Assembly (NCBI GenBank): GCA_021323335.1
Contig: JAJTCN010000028.1
Span: 1 to 57,527 of the forward strand
From: Ramlibacter sp.
Lineage (GTDB): Bacteria; Pseudomonadota; Gammaproteobacteria; Burkholderiales; Burkholderiaceae_C
Reading direction: 5' to 3'
DNA length: 57,527 nucleotides
Made by a program: the position numbers and the translations under genes. Of this stretch, positions 1 through 9,654 are shown in pieces. Numbering within the stretch: the first letter of the stretch is position 1; every line of letters starts with the position of its first letter. The notes under the pieces were generated by a model. The model was not told the DNA's origin and ran no database searches. It was given only the letters and a program-made list of their open reading frames with translations.

Positions 1-1308
1 GTGCACGTCGCCCTTGACGGTGGCGATGACGATCTTGCCCTTGGCCCGCACGTCCTCGCCGGCGGCCTCCTGCTGCTTCTTCTCTTCCTCGATGTAGGGA
101 ATGAGGTGGGCCACGGCCTGCTTCATCACGCGCGCCGACTTCACCACCTGCGGCAGGAACATCTTGCCGGCGCCGAACAGGTCACCGACGATGTTCATGC
201 CGTCCATGAGCGGCCCTTCGATGACGTGCAGCGGCCGGCCCTTGGCGGCCAGCACCTTCTGGTACATCTCTTCGGTGTCGACGACGATGTGGTCGGTGAT
301 GCCGTGCACCAGCGCGTGCGACAGGCGCTGCTCCACCGGCAGCGCGCGCCATTCGTTCTTCTTGCCCTCGTCCTTCGAGGCGCCCTTGGCCTGTTCCGCA
401 ATCTCCACCAGCCGTTCGCCGGCGTCGGGCCGGCGGTTCAGCACGACGTCCTCGACGCGCTCGCGCAACTGCGGCTCCAGCTCGTCGTACACGCCCACCA
501 TGCCGGCGTTGACGATGCCCATGTCCATGCCCGCCTGGATGGCGTGGTACAGGAAGACGGTGTGGATCGCCTCGCGCACCGGGTCGTTGCCGCGGAAGGA
601 GAAGCTGACGTTCGACACGCCGCCGCTGACCTTGGCGCCGGGCAGGTTCTGCTTGATCCACTTCACTGCGTTGATGAAGTCGACCGCGTAGTTGTTGTGT
701 TCCTCGATACCGGTGGCGATGGCGAAGATGTTGGGGTCGAAGATGATGTCCTCGGCCGGGAAGTCCACCTCGTCCACCAGGATGCGGTAGGCCCGCTGGC
801 AGATCTCGATCTTGCGTTCGAAGGTGTCGGCCTGGCCCTTCTCGTCGAACGCCATCACCACCGCGGCGGCACCGTAGCGGCGCACCAGCGTGGCCTGGCG
901 CCGGAACGCGTCCTCGCCTTCCTTCATGCTGATGGAGTTGACGATGCCCTTGCCCTGGATGCAGCGCAGCCCGGCCTCGATCACCTCCCACTTGGAGGAG
1001 TCGATCATGATCGGAACGCGCGCGATGTCGGGCTCGCTGGCGATCAGCTGGAGGAAGCGCACCATGGCCGCCTTGCTGTCCAGCATGGCTTCGTCCATGT
1101 TGATGTCGATGACCTGGGCGCCGTTCTCGACCTGCTGGCGCGCGACGGCCAGGGCCTGCTCGAACTGGCCGGCCAGGATCAGGCGGGCGAAGGCCTTGGA
1201 ACCGGTGACGTTGGTGCGTTCGCCGATGTTGACGAACAGGCTGCCGGGGCCGATGGAGACGGGCTCCAGGCCGGACAACTTCAGGGGGGGTAGTTCTTGC
1301 TGCTGCAT
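1..1308 (-). CDS. metH: Methionine synthase, cobalamin-dependent, distal part (pterin-binding and B12 modules), 3' end outside window
   Basis: Transfers methyl from 5-methyltetrahydrofolate through cobalamin to homocysteine; this polypeptide carries the folate and B12 modules, while the homocysteine module is a separate gene at 2077-3108. The first 436 residues are visible. The pterin-binding domain begins around residue 20 ([12 protein letters not shown]) and includes DINMDEAM and IMIDSSKWE; the four-helix cap follows at about 300-420. The window ends in GDVH, the start of the DxHxxG cobalamin motif, so the last visible residue is the expected cobalt-ligating histidine. The ATG at 1308 is preceded by GAGGTGA. 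A riboswitch lies just upstream. The frame stays open to the window edge, so the reactivation domain cannot be seen. Confidence 0.95.
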   Translation of the reverse strand, partial: MQQQELPPLKLSGLEPVSIGPGSLFVNIGERTNVTGSKAFARLILAGQFEQALAVARQQVENGAQVIDINMDEAMLDSKAAMVRFLQLIASEPDIARVPIMIDSSKWEVIEAGLRCIQGKGIVNSISMKEGEDAFRRQATLVRRYGAAAVVMAFDEKGQADTFERKIEICQRAYRILVDEVDFPAEDIIFDPNIFAIATGIEEHNNYAVDFINAVKWIKQNLPGAKVSGGVSNVSFSFRGNDPVREAIHTVFLYHAIQAGMDMGIVNAGMVGVYDELEPQLRERVEDVVLNRRPDAGERLVEIAEQAKGASKDEGKKNEWRALPVEQRLSHALVHGITDHIVVDTEEMYQKVLAAKGRPLHVIEGPLMDGMNIVGDLFGAGKMFLPQVVKSARVMKQAVAHLIPYIEEEKKQQEAAGEDVRAKGKIVIATVKGDVH

Positions 1309-1310
1309 CT

Positions 1311-1338
1311 GCTCACCTCGTGGGGGGTCCGGGTGAGC
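1311..1338 (-). promoter_or_regulatory. Anti-Shine-Dalgarno hairpin of metH
   Basis: On the minus strand GCTCACC (1338-1332) is perfectly complementary to GGTGAGC (1317-1311), which contains the metH ribosome binding site. The 14-nt loop is C-rich. The 5' arm overlaps the 3' strand of the riboswitch pseudoknot (GCGCTC, 1340-1335), so ligand binding and ribosome-site masking appear mutually exclusive. This is read directly from the sequence; the switching mechanism is inferred and fits the known ON behaviour of SAH riboswitches. Confidence 0.75.
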
Positions 1339-1398
1339 GCGGTTGGAATCCATCTCAAGCCTGGCGACCGTGCGGCCGCTGCAGCGCTCCTTGAGCAG
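1332..1398 (-). ncRNA. S-adenosylhomocysteine (SAH) riboswitch upstream of metH
   Basis: The minus strand holds the SAH riboswitch core. The P1 helix is CTCAAG (1395-1390) with CTTGAG (1359-1354). The conserved GGAGCGCTGC segment follows P1, then a small GC stem and the CCAGGCTTGAG segment. The pseudoknot strand GCGCTC (1340-1335) pairs with GAGCGC (1389-1384). This matches the consensus described for ahcY and metH leaders in Beta- and Gammaproteobacteria. It sits 24 nt before the metH start and overlaps the anti-Shine-Dalgarno arm. SAH accumulation should raise MetH synthesis. A cobalamin riboswitch was considered, but no B12 box is seen. Confidence 0.88.
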
Positions 1399-1413
1399 GT
1401 GGGGATTTTAGCG

Positions 1414-1501
1414 TGTCGCGGTTCGGCGCTGCGCGCGCTCACCACGACCTACCCGGCCCCTCTTCGTAGGGCGTGGTGAGCGCGCCAGCCGAACCGCGAC
1501 A
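1414..1501. repeat. Hyphenated inverted repeat between the Lrp gene and metH
   Basis: Left arm TGTCGCGGTTCGGC (1414-1427) matches right arm GCCGAACCGCGACA (1488-1501), continued inward by GCGCGCTCACCACG against CGTGGTGAGCGCGC and by CCTAC against GTAGG. It would form a very long RNA hairpin directly after the Lrp stop codon and could end or attenuate its transcript before the riboswitch. Composition resembles the elements at 14244-14323 and 38862-38929, a GGTTCGC/CCTACG family. Confidence 0.75.
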
Positions 1502-1502
1502 T

Positions 1503-1952
1503 TCAGAGCGGCAAATCCGCCTTCTTCAACGTCCGCAACACGAAGCTCGACTTGCTGTGCCGGATCCCCTTGATCTTGTAGAGCTTCTCGCGCAGCAGCC
1601 GCTCGTAGTCCCGCGTGTCCTTCACCGCCACCCGCAGCAGGTAGTCGTACTCGCCGGACACCAGGTAGGCCTCGATCACCTCGGGGATGGTCGCCAGCAC
1701 TTCGCCGAACTTCTCCAGCGTGTTGTCGGTATGGCTGTCCAGCGTCAGCTGCACCAGCACGGTGTCGTTCAGGTCCAGCGCCTGCGCATTCAGCCGGACC
1801 GTGTAGCCCTCGATCACCCCGGCCAGTTCCATCTTCTTGATGCGCTCCCAGCAGGGCGAGGCGCTCAGTCCCACGGCCTGGCCGATCTGCTGCAGGCTGG
1901 CCCGGGCGTCCTGCTGCAGCACCTTGAGGATCTTCCGGTCGATGGGGTCCAT
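1503..1952 (-). CDS. Lrp/AsnC family transcriptional regulator
   Basis: 149 residues, the usual length for this family. An N-terminal winged helix-turn-helix (residues 3-60, MDPIDRKILKVLQQDARASL, ASPCWERIKKME) is followed by the RAM/AsnC ligand-binding domain (about 65-145, with VSGEYDYLLRV and HSKSSFVLRTLKK). Such proteins form octamers that sense amino acids. It is co-directional with both methionine synthase genes and lies between them, 124 bp after metH1 and 194 bp before the distal metH, so a role in amino-acid or methionine control is plausible but not shown. Start ATG at 1952. Confidence 0.93.
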   Translation of the reverse strand: MDPIDRKILKVLQQDARASLQQIGQAVGLSASPCWERIKKMELAGVIEGYTVRLNAQALDLNDTVLVQLTLDSHTDNTLEKFGEVLATIPEVIEAYLVSGEYDYLLRVAVKDTRDYERLLREKLYKIKGIRHSKSSFVLRTLKKADLPL

Positions 1953-2076
1953 GCCGGCAGTTTATCCGGCCGGCCTTCCCATGACCGAAGGAATTTCTGG
2001 AACCGGCAGATTCCGCCGCAAGTTCGGCAAGACTTTCTGGCCGCCGGGCCCGATACTTCCAGCGTTGAGTCGCGAC

Positions 2077-3108
2077 TTACCGGAAGCGGCAAGCAACGAG
2101 GGGCCAGCGGGTTACCGCCCGCTGGCCGGCCTGTCCCACCCGGACCGTCGGCGTCGTGCCGCAGCAGCCACCCACGATGTTCACCAGCCCCTCGGCCGCG
2201 AACTCGCGCAGCAGGCGCGAGGTTACGTCCGGCGTCTCGTCGAAGCCGGTCTCCGCCATCGGGTTGGGCAGGCCGGCGTTCGGATAGCAGCTGATGAAGG
2301 TGTCGCCCGCCACCTTGGCCAGCTCCTGGATGTACGGCCGCATCAGCGCCGCGCCCAGCGCGCAGTTCAGGCCCACCGCCAGCGGCTGCGCATGGCGCAC
2401 GCTGTGCCAGAAGGCCGTGACGGTCTGGCCGCTGAGGATGCGGCCGGAGGCGTCGGTCACCGTGCCGCTGATGATCACCGGCAGCCGCTCGCCGCTGGCG
2501 GCGAAGTATTCGTCGATGGCGAACAGCGCCGCCTTGGCGTTGAGCGTGTCGAAGATGGTTTCCACCAGCAGCAGGTCCGCCCCGCCCTCGACCAGCCCTT
2601 CCACCTGCTCGTGGTAGGCCGCGCGAAGCTGCTCGAAGTCGACGTTGCGGGCGCCCGGATCGTTGACGTCGGGGCTGATGCTCGCGGTGCGCGGCGTCGG
2701 GCCCAGCGCGCCGGCGACGAAGCGCGGGTGCTCCGGCGTGGAGAACTTGTCGGCGGCCTCGCGCGCCAGCCGCGCCGCGGCCACGTTCATCTCGCGCGCC
2801 AGGTGGCCCAGGGCATAGTCGTCCTGGGCGATCGAATTGGCGCCGAAGGTGTTGGTCTCGATGATGTCCGCGCCGGACGCAAGATAGCCCTCGTGGATGT
2901 CGCGGATGACGTCCGGCCGCGTCAGCACCAGCAGGTCGCCGTTGTTCTTCAGGTCCTTCGGGTGGTCGCGGAAGCGCTCGCCGCGGTAGTCCGCCTCGGT
3001 CAGCTTGAAGCGCTGGATCATGGTGCCCATGGCGCCGTCCAGGACCAGGATGCGCTGCTTGAGCAGCGCGGGAAGGGCTTGGCCGCGGGTATAGATCACA
3101 GGCTTCAT
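2077..3108 (-). CDS. metH1: Homocysteine S-methyltransferase module of split methionine synthase
   Basis: 343 residues forming the homocysteine-binding (TIM barrel) module that is the N-terminal domain of one-piece MetH. Zinc ligands are visible: the Cys in GLNCALG and the Cys pair in GGCCGTT. The N-terminal signature [10 protein letters not shown] and the ETNTFGAN loop are present. In Burkholderiales MetH is commonly two proteins; the partner here is at 1-1308. After GGCCGTTP the C-terminus runs into an unfamiliar tail ([15 protein letters not shown]...) encoded across a perfect hairpin at 2102-2127, instead of the short helix usually found, so the 3' end may have been altered. Divergent from recQ across 58 bp. 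Confidence 0.92.
   Translation of the reverse strand: MKPVIYTRGQALPALLKQRILVLDGAMGTMIQRFKLTEADYRGERFRDHPKDLKNNGDLLVLTRPDVIRDIHEGYLASGADIIETNTFGANSIAQDDYALGHLAREMNVAAARLAREAADKFSTPEHPRFVAGALGPTPRTASISPDVNDPGARNVDFEQLRAAYHEQVEGLVEGGADLLLVETIFDTLNAKAALFAIDEYFAASGERLPVIISGTVTDASGRILSGQTVTAFWHSVRHAQPLAVGLNCALGAALMRPYIQELAKVAGDTFISCYPNAGLPNPMAETGFDETPDVTSRLLREFAAEGLVNIVGGCCGTTPTVRVGQAGQRAVTRWPLVACRFR
2102..2127. terminator. Perfect hairpin inside the 3' end of metH1
   Basis: GGCCAGCGGG (2102-2111), a 6-nt loop, then CCCGCTGGCC (2118-2127). The 10-bp stem has no mismatch and lies within the last 20 codons of metH1. No U tract follows on the minus strand. It may be a terminator-like or repeat-derived structure captured by the reading frame. 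Confidence 0.5.
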
Positions 3109-3166
3109 GGTCCACCCATTCTAAGAAGGACGCGTTGAACCTTCAGTCTCCGGGACAATTGCCTCC

Positions 3167-5023
<1,857 letters not shown>

Positions 5024-5025
5024 TT

Positions 5026-5125
5026 GTCATTCCCGCGCAGGCGGGAATCCAGGGCTCCCGCATTGAAAAAGCGCCGCGTGCGGCGCTCTTTGGAAGCCCT
5101 GGATCCCCGCCTTCGCGGGGATGAC
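5026..5125. repeat. Hyphenated inverted repeat, GTCATTCCCGC family, copy 1
   Basis: Left arm begins GTCATTCCCGCG (5026) and ends CCAGGGCT (5056); right arm runs from AGCCCTGGAT (5095) to GGGGATGAC (5125). The arms are about 31 nt and near-perfect complements. The central segment holds a terminator hairpin. Related copies lie at 52810-52891 and 56951-57032, and a half copy at 47794-47834. This is an extragenic palindrome; it ends 3 bp from the stop codon of the next, convergent gene. Confidence 0.85.
5066..5091. terminator. Bidirectional terminator between recQ and the AAA+ gene
   Basis: AAAAAGCGCCGC, a GT loop, then GCGGCGCTCTTT. An 8-bp GC stem is flanked by an A run on one side and a T-rich run on the other, suiting termination of both convergent genes. 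It lies in the centre of the inverted repeat. Confidence 0.7.
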
Positions 5126-5128
5126 GAG

Positions 5129-7429
5129 CTACTGCATGAACCCGATGCTCCGCGCCTCGCGCACTTCCGGTTTGATCCGATGCTCCGCCTCCAGCTGCTC
5201 GAGAAACTCCTCGGGCGACAGCTTGGAGGCGAGGATCTCCACCTGGCGCTTCACCGCCGCGAAGTCGCCCGGGCACAGCTGATCGAGCTTCACCAGGCGG
5301 GAAGCGGCCTCCGGTGACAACAACGCGGCATCGCCCCCCAGCGCCTCCACCACGAACATCTTCTCCCGCTGCACCCCCGTCAACGGCTTGAAGCGGATCT
5401 TGAAGGCGAAGCGGCGCAGCGCCGCCTGGTCGATGCGGTCCATCAGGTTGGTGGTGCAGACGAAGATGCCGGCGAAGCGCTCCATCCCCTGCAGCATCTC
5501 GTTGACCTCGGTCACTTCGTAGGTGCGCTGGGCGCCGCGCCGGTCCTGCAGGAAGCTGTCCGCCTCGTCCAGCAGCAGCACCGCCTTCTCCGCCTCGGCC
5601 TCGCGGAACATCGCGGCCATGTTCTGCTCGGTCTCGCCGACGAACTTGCTCATGAGGTCGCTGGCCTGCTTGATCAGCAGGGGCTTGTCCAGGTTGCGGG
5701 CGATGTGCTCGGCCAGCGCCGTCTTGCCGGTGCCGGGCGCACCGTAGAAGCACAGCGTGCCGTGGCCGCGCGCCTTGAGCGCTTCCACGATGCGCGGCAC
5801 CTCGAAGCGCGACTCCACGTTGAGCATGTCGAGGTCGTAGGTGGTGACGCAGGGCCGCGCGGCGCCGTCCGAGCTGCGCGTGCCCAGGGCCTTGTCGGCG
5901 TTGCGCAGCTGGCGGTCGATCAGGTCTTCCATCGCCACGCCCTCGCCACCGGCGAGACCCGCGAAGCGGACGGCGGTGCGGATCTGCGCCGGCGTCAGGC
6001 CCTTGCGTTCGGTCAGCCGCTGCACGAAGGCGGCGGAAACTTCGGCGCCTTCGAGCGTCTTGCGCACCAGCGCCTCGCGCGCGCCGGGCGGCGGCGACTT
6101 CAATTCGAGGTGGTAGGCGAAGCGGCGGCGGAACGCCGGGTCGATCTGCTCGATGCGGTTGGTCACCCAGATCGTCGGCACCGGATTCGATTCGAGGATC
6201 TGGTTCACCCAGGCCTTGCCGCTCACGCTGCCCGAAGGCGGCGCCACCACTTGCTCGGCCCGCGCCATCATCTGCGCGGCCTCGCTGGAGATCGGCGGGA
6301 ACACGTCCTCGACTTCGTCGAACAGCAACGCGGCCTGCGCGCTGCCTTTCAGGAACACCTGCGCGATCTGCAGCGAGCGGTAGCGGTCGCGCCCGCTCAG
6401 CGAATTGCCGTCGCGGTCGGCGTACTCCACCTCGAACAGCTCCAGCCCCGCGGCCTGGGCCACCACCTTGGCCAGCTCGGTCTTGCCGGTGCCGGGCGGG
6501 CCGTACAGCAGCACGTTGACGCCGGCTTCCTTGCGGTCGATGCCGTTGCGCAACATGGCGCGCAGCACCCGCGCATCCTCGGCGACGAATTCGAAGTCTT
6601 CCAGCGTCAGCGCGCTCTTGGCCGACGGCCGCGTGAACACCGCCATCAACTCGTTCTGGTCGCGGTACTCGCGCATCAGCACCGGCGGCAGCTTCTCGCT
6701 GACCTTCATCAGGTCCGCCAGGTCGGTGATGTTGTGCTCGGAGATCAGGTTCTCGACCAGGCCGATGCGCTCCAGCCGCGAGCCCGCGCGCAGCGCCTCG
6801 CCCACTTCGGCGGCATTGACGCCGGCGACCTCGGCGATCGCGGCGTACGCCTCCGGCGCGTTGTTCACCTTGAACTCCACCAGCAGGCTGCGCAGGTCCC
6901 GCTGGTAGCGCGCCAGGGTGCCGTACAGCAGCAGCGCCCGCTCGGCCTTGTTCAACTGCAGCAGGCTGGCCAGGGCGTCGATGTTCTTCTCCACCAGCGT
7001 GGAGTGCTTCTTCAGGGCGTGCGTCAGCCACTCGCCGGTGACCGTCAGCACCGACAGCAGGTCCTTCGGCTGGTCCTTGGCGTATTCATCGAGGTAGAAG
7101 AACAGCGTGCCTTCCTCGTACGGCCCGCGCCAGACGCCGTGCCGGTCCAGGAATTCGCGCGCGGACAGCTGCTCGTGGCCGCGCCAGAACTCGTTGTCCT
7201 TGCAGCGGCGGCCCAGGAATTCGCGCAGGCGCTCCAGCGACGGCGCCGGCCACGCCAGGTGGCGGCCCGCCAGCGACAGCAGCCCGTTCAGGTCGCGCCG
7301 CACGTTGAACTTGGCGCCCTGCTTGGCGGCGAGCGTCAGCACGAAATGCGAGCACATCAGGTCCAGCACCGGCGCGTCCTTGAGACCCGGTGAGGGGAGC
7401 ACTTGCAGATCCAGCGAACGCTTGGCCAA
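5129..7429 (-). CDS. Tandem AAA+ ATPase, function unknown
   Basis: 766 residues with two AAA+ modules. The first has Walker A YGPPGTGKTE (309-318), Walker B ALLFDEVED (around 367-374) and an arginine pair in AFRRRFAY. The second has Walker A GAPGTGKTA (563-571), Walker B VLLLDEAD (617-624) and AALRRFAF. About 290 mostly helical N-terminal residues precede them, without recognised enzyme motifs. The layout resembles Cdc48/ClpB-like double-ring machines, but no named family is recognised. The start is a TTG at 7429, chosen because an ideal ACGGAGGT lies 5 nt upstream; the open frame extends to 7648 but that extension is Arg/Pro-rich and unconvincing. Transcribed alone, convergent with recQ. Confidence 0.85.
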   Translation of the reverse strand: MAKRSLDLQVLPSPGLKDAPVLDLMCSHFVLTLAAKQGAKFNVRRDLNGLLSLAGRHLAWPAPSLERLREFLGRRCKDNEFWRGHEQLSAREFLDRHGVWRGPYEEGTLFFYLDEYAKDQPKDLLSVLTVTGEWLTHALKKHSTLVEKNIDALASLLQLNKAERALLLYGTLARYQRDLRSLLVEFKVNNAPEAYAAIAEVAGVNAAEVGEALRAGSRLERIGLVENLISEHNITDLADLMKVSEKLPPVLMREYRDQNELMAVFTRPSAKSALTLEDFEFVAEDARVLRAMLRNGIDRKEAGVNVLLYGPPGTGKTELAKVVAQAAGLELFEVEYADRDGNSLSGRDRYRSLQIAQVFLKGSAQAALLFDEVEDVFPPISSEAAQMMARAEQVVAPPSGSVSGKAWVNQILESNPVPTIWVTNRIEQIDPAFRRRFAYHLELKSPPPGAREALVRKTLEGAEVSAAFVQRLTERKGLTPAQIRTAVRFAGLAGGEGVAMEDLIDRQLRNADKALGTRSSDGAARPCVTTYDLDMLNVESRFEVPRIVEALKARGHGTLCFYGAPGTGKTALAEHIARNLDKPLLIKQASDLMSKFVGETEQNMAAMFREAEAEKAVLLLDEADSFLQDRRGAQRTYEVTEVNEMLQGMERFAGIFVCTTNLMDRIDQAALRRFAFKIRFKPLTGVQREKMFVVEALGGDAALLSPEAASRLVKLDQLCPGDFAAVKRQVEILASKLSPEEFLEQLEAEHRIKPEVREARSIGFMQ

Positions 7430-7563
7430 CGGACCTCCGTCAATAGGGCGTCTTGGGTTAACGCGGGTCGATGCTACATGGAAGACAGCGGTCCGTGCGC
7501 ATGGACAAAGACGAAGGGTGGCGCGGATGCACCACCGCCGCGCGGGGACGGCACAATGCCCCC

Positions 7564-8763
7564 ATGATCGGCTTGCCAGACATCCGCGCCGCCGCCGCCC
7601 GCCTGCAGGGGCACGTGATGGCGACGCCCTGCGTGGAATCCCGCACACTGTCGGAGATCGCCGGCTGCCAGCTGTTCCTGAAATTCGAGAACCTGCAGTT
7701 CACCGCCTCCTTCAAGGAGCGGGGCGCCTGCAACAAGCTGGCGCAGCTCAGCAAGGAGGAGGGACAGCGCGGCGTGGTCGCCATGAGCGCCGGCAACCAC
7801 GCCCAGGGCGTGGCCTACCACGCGCAGCGGCTCGGGTTGCGGGCCGTGATCGTCATGCCGCGCTTCACGCCGATGGTGAAGGTGGAGCGCACCCGCGGCT
7901 TCGGCGCCGAGATCGTGCTGCACGGCGACACGCTGGAGGAGGCGCGCAGCCACGCGCTGGAGCTGGCGGAGCAGCGCCAGCTGGTGTTCGTGCACCCCTA
8001 CGACGACGAGGCCATCATCGCCGGCCAGGGGACCGTGGCGCTGGAGATGCTGGAGGCCGTGCCGCAGCTCGATACGCTGGTCGTCGCGGTCGGCGGCGGC
8101 GGCCTGATCGGCGGCATCGCGGCGGCGGCCAAGTCGCTCAAGCCGGGCCTCCAGGTGGTGGGCGTGCAGACGCTGCGCTTTCCCGGCATGTACAACGCGT
8201 TCAAGCAGCAGTCGCTGCCCCAGGGCGAGTCGACCATCGCCGAGGGCATCGCGGTGGGCCGGCCCGGGCAGTTCACGCAGGCCCTGATGAAACGCTACGT
8301 GGACGACATGCTGCTGGTCGACGAGGGCGACATCGAGCAGGCCATCGTGCTGCTGCTGGACCTGGAGAAGACCCTGGTCGAGGGCGCCGGCGCCGCCCCG
8401 CTGGCGGCGGTGATGAAGGGGCCGGCACGTTTCGCCGGCCGCAAGGTCGGGCTGGTGCTGGGCGGCGGCAACATCGACCCGATGCTGCTGGCGGCGGTGA
8501 TCCAGCGCGGCATGGTGCGCGCCGGACGGCTGGCGCGGCTGCGGGTTTGCGCGCGCGACGTGCCGGGGTCGCTGGCCCGCATCACCGCGGTGGTCAGCCA
8601 GGCCGGCGCCAACATCGACGAAGTCCACCACCAGCGCGCCTTCACCCTGCTGGCCGCCCAGAACGTCGAGATCGAACTGGTGGTGCAGACGCGCGGCCGG
8701 GACCACGTGAAGGCGCTGCTGGAGGCGCTGACGGCCGCCGGCTACGAATCCAAGGAGCTTTGA
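7564..8763 (+). CDS. Threonine ammonia-lyase (threonine dehydratase) with ACT domain
   Basis: 399 residues. PLP-dependent enzyme deaminating threonine to 2-oxobutyrate, the entry to isoleucine synthesis or threonine breakdown. The PLP lysine lies in TASFKERGA (Lys51), the phosphate-binding loop is VGGGGLIGG and a second glycine-rich loop reads LGGGNID. A single C-terminal ACT domain (about 325-399, VCARDVPGSLARITAVV) suggests amino-acid feedback. Length and single ACT fit the TdcB-like group rather than the longer two-ACT IlvA. The stop overlaps the next start by 1 nt (TGATG), so translation is coupled to the thioesterase. Confidence 0.93.
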   Translation: MIGLPDIRAAAARLQGHVMATPCVESRTLSEIAGCQLFLKFENLQFTASFKERGACNKLAQLSKEEGQRGVVAMSAGNHAQGVAYHAQRLGLRAVIVMPRFTPMVKVERTRGFGAEIVLHGDTLEEARSHALELAEQRQLVFVHPYDDEAIIAGQGTVALEMLEAVPQLDTLVVAVGGGGLIGGIAAAAKSLKPGLQVVGVQTLRFPGMYNAFKQQSLPQGESTIAEGIAVGRPGQFTQALMKRYVDDMLLVDEGDIEQAIVLLLDLEKTLVEGAGAAPLAAVMKGPARFAGRKVGLVLGGGNIDPMLLAAVIQRGMVRAGRLARLRVCARDVPGSLARITAVVSQAGANIDEVHHQRAFTLLAAQNVEIELVVQTRGRDHVKALLEALTAAGYESKEL

Positions 8764-9167
8764 TGGACCAGCAAACGCTGCAGCAGGCGCTGCCGGAATA
8801 CTTCGCGCCCTGGGTGCAGGCGCTGGGACTGCGGGTGGAGGCGTTCGACGCCGGCGGCGTAACCTTGCGGCTGCCGCAAAGCGGGCAGTTGTCGCGCGTG
8901 GGCGGCATGCTCTGCGGCCAGGCCATGATGGCCGCGGCCGACACCGCCATGGTGCTGGCGCTGATCAACCACTTCGGCGGCTTCAAGCCCTGCACCACCG
9001 TCCAGATGAACACCAGCTTCCTGAAGCCCTTGTCCGGGCAGGACGCGCTGGTCGAGGCGAAGGTGGTGCGGGCCGGCAAGAGCCTGGCCTTCGGTGAGAT
9101 CGACATCCGCGGGGCGGAGGACGGCAAGAGCGCCTGCCGGGCGACCACCACGTACGCGTTGCTCTGA
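8763..9167 (+). CDS. PaaI-type hotdog-fold thioesterase
   Basis: 134 residues with the single hotdog domain typical of acyl-CoA thioesterases. The helix segment GGMLCGQAMMAAADTAM corresponds to the family's HGG...D active-site region, with Asp in AADTA; the usual His is replaced by Cys (MLCGQ), so activity may differ. The later strands (TTVQMNTSFLKPL) match the family. It is coupled to threonine dehydratase by a 1-nt overlap. Substrate unknown. Confidence 0.85.
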   Translation: MDQQTLQQALPEYFAPWVQALGLRVEAFDAGGVTLRLPQSGQLSRVGGMLCGQAMMAAADTAMVLALINHFGGFKPCTTVQMNTSFLKPLSGQDALVEAKVVRAGKSLAFGEIDIRGAEDGKSACRATTTYALL

Positions 9168-9210
9168 CGGGGTGCGATAAAATCACCCCAATCCAGGAAC
9201 AGAGGAACGC

Positions 9211-9363
9211 ATGACGAGCCCCAACGAGCCCCCGAAGCACGGCGAACACTTCGAACCGCACGACCCCGTGGAGGACGTGGTGCCGATGATCCCCATCGTG
9301 CTGCCCGCCGTCGGCGCCGCCCTGATCTTCCTGCTGGCATTCATTGCCATCTACATGGCCTGA
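9211..9363 (+). CDS. Small single-pass membrane protein
   Basis: 50 residues. The N-terminal half is hydrophilic and rich in Pro, Glu and His (MTSPNEPPKHGEHFEPHD). The C-terminal half is one hydrophobic helix (IPIVLPAVGAALIFLLAFI). AGAGGA lies 5-10 nt before the ATG and a strong terminator follows the stop, supporting a real gene at the end of the dehydratase-thioesterase unit. No family is recognised. Confidence 0.65.
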   Translation: MTSPNEPPKHGEHFEPHDPVEDVVPMIPIVLPAVGAALIFLLAFIAIYMA

Positions 9364-9384
9364 CCGCCTGTTTCCCGGATTCCG

Positions 9385-9414
9385 AAGCCCCCGGCAGCAA
9401 TGCGCGGGGGCTTT
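9385..9414 (+). terminator. Rho-independent terminator
   Basis: AAGCCCCC (9385-9392), a 13-nt loop and GGGGGCTTT (9406-9414), followed by a T-rich run. It closes the threonine dehydratase-thioesterase-small protein unit. Confidence 0.8.
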
Positions 9415-9452
9415 GTCTTTGGGGCTCCTGCCGAGCTGGATCGCATAAGGCT

Positions 9453-9467
9453 ATGCAAGTTTTGCAT
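9453..9467. promoter_or_regulatory. Inverted repeat ATGCAA-N3-TTGCAT upstream of pckG
   Basis: A perfect 6-3-6 palindrome in the 291-bp gap before the PEP carboxykinase gene. It is AT-rich against a GC-rich background, as expected of an operator. The binding protein is unknown. Confidence 0.45.
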
Positions 9468-9618
9468 GGATTCGGGCTGCCCCAGCAACTACCCGGCGAT
9501 GCCGCTCCCTAAAATGACCCTCCCAGCCGACCCAGCGGTGGACCGCCGATCCGCAGCCGACTGAAGCCGAAGCCTGTTTTGAAAGGGCGTGCATCGGGGC
9601 GGCCGCCTCCCTGCTCCT

Positions 9619-9638
9619 TTTGAAAACACGCTTTCAAA
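9619..9638. promoter_or_regulatory. Inverted repeat TTTGAAA-N6-TTTCAAA in the pckG leader
   Basis: A perfect 7-6-7 palindrome ending 16 nt before the pckG ATG, just ahead of the Shine-Dalgarno AGGAG. A related half site TTTTGAAA lies near 9577-9584. It could be a repressor operator or a short RNA hairpin near the ribosome site. Confidence 0.5.
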
Positions 9639-9654
9639 CTTAGGAGCTTCAAGG

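Noticed and set aside
1..1293. Long plus-strand open frame of 430 codons
   Set aside because: Antisense of the distal metH gene; composition (His/Val/Asp-rich) is that of a GC-driven shadow.
1309..1420. Cobalamin riboswitch before metH
   Set aside because: No B12 box seen; the region matches the SAH riboswitch pattern instead.
5705..7393. 562-codon plus-strand frame
   Set aside because: Antisense shadow of the tandem AAA+ ATPase.
7430..7648. 73-residue N-terminal extension of the AAA+ protein
   Set aside because: Arg/Pro-rich, no ribosome site; TTG 7429 has an ideal Shine-Dalgarno.
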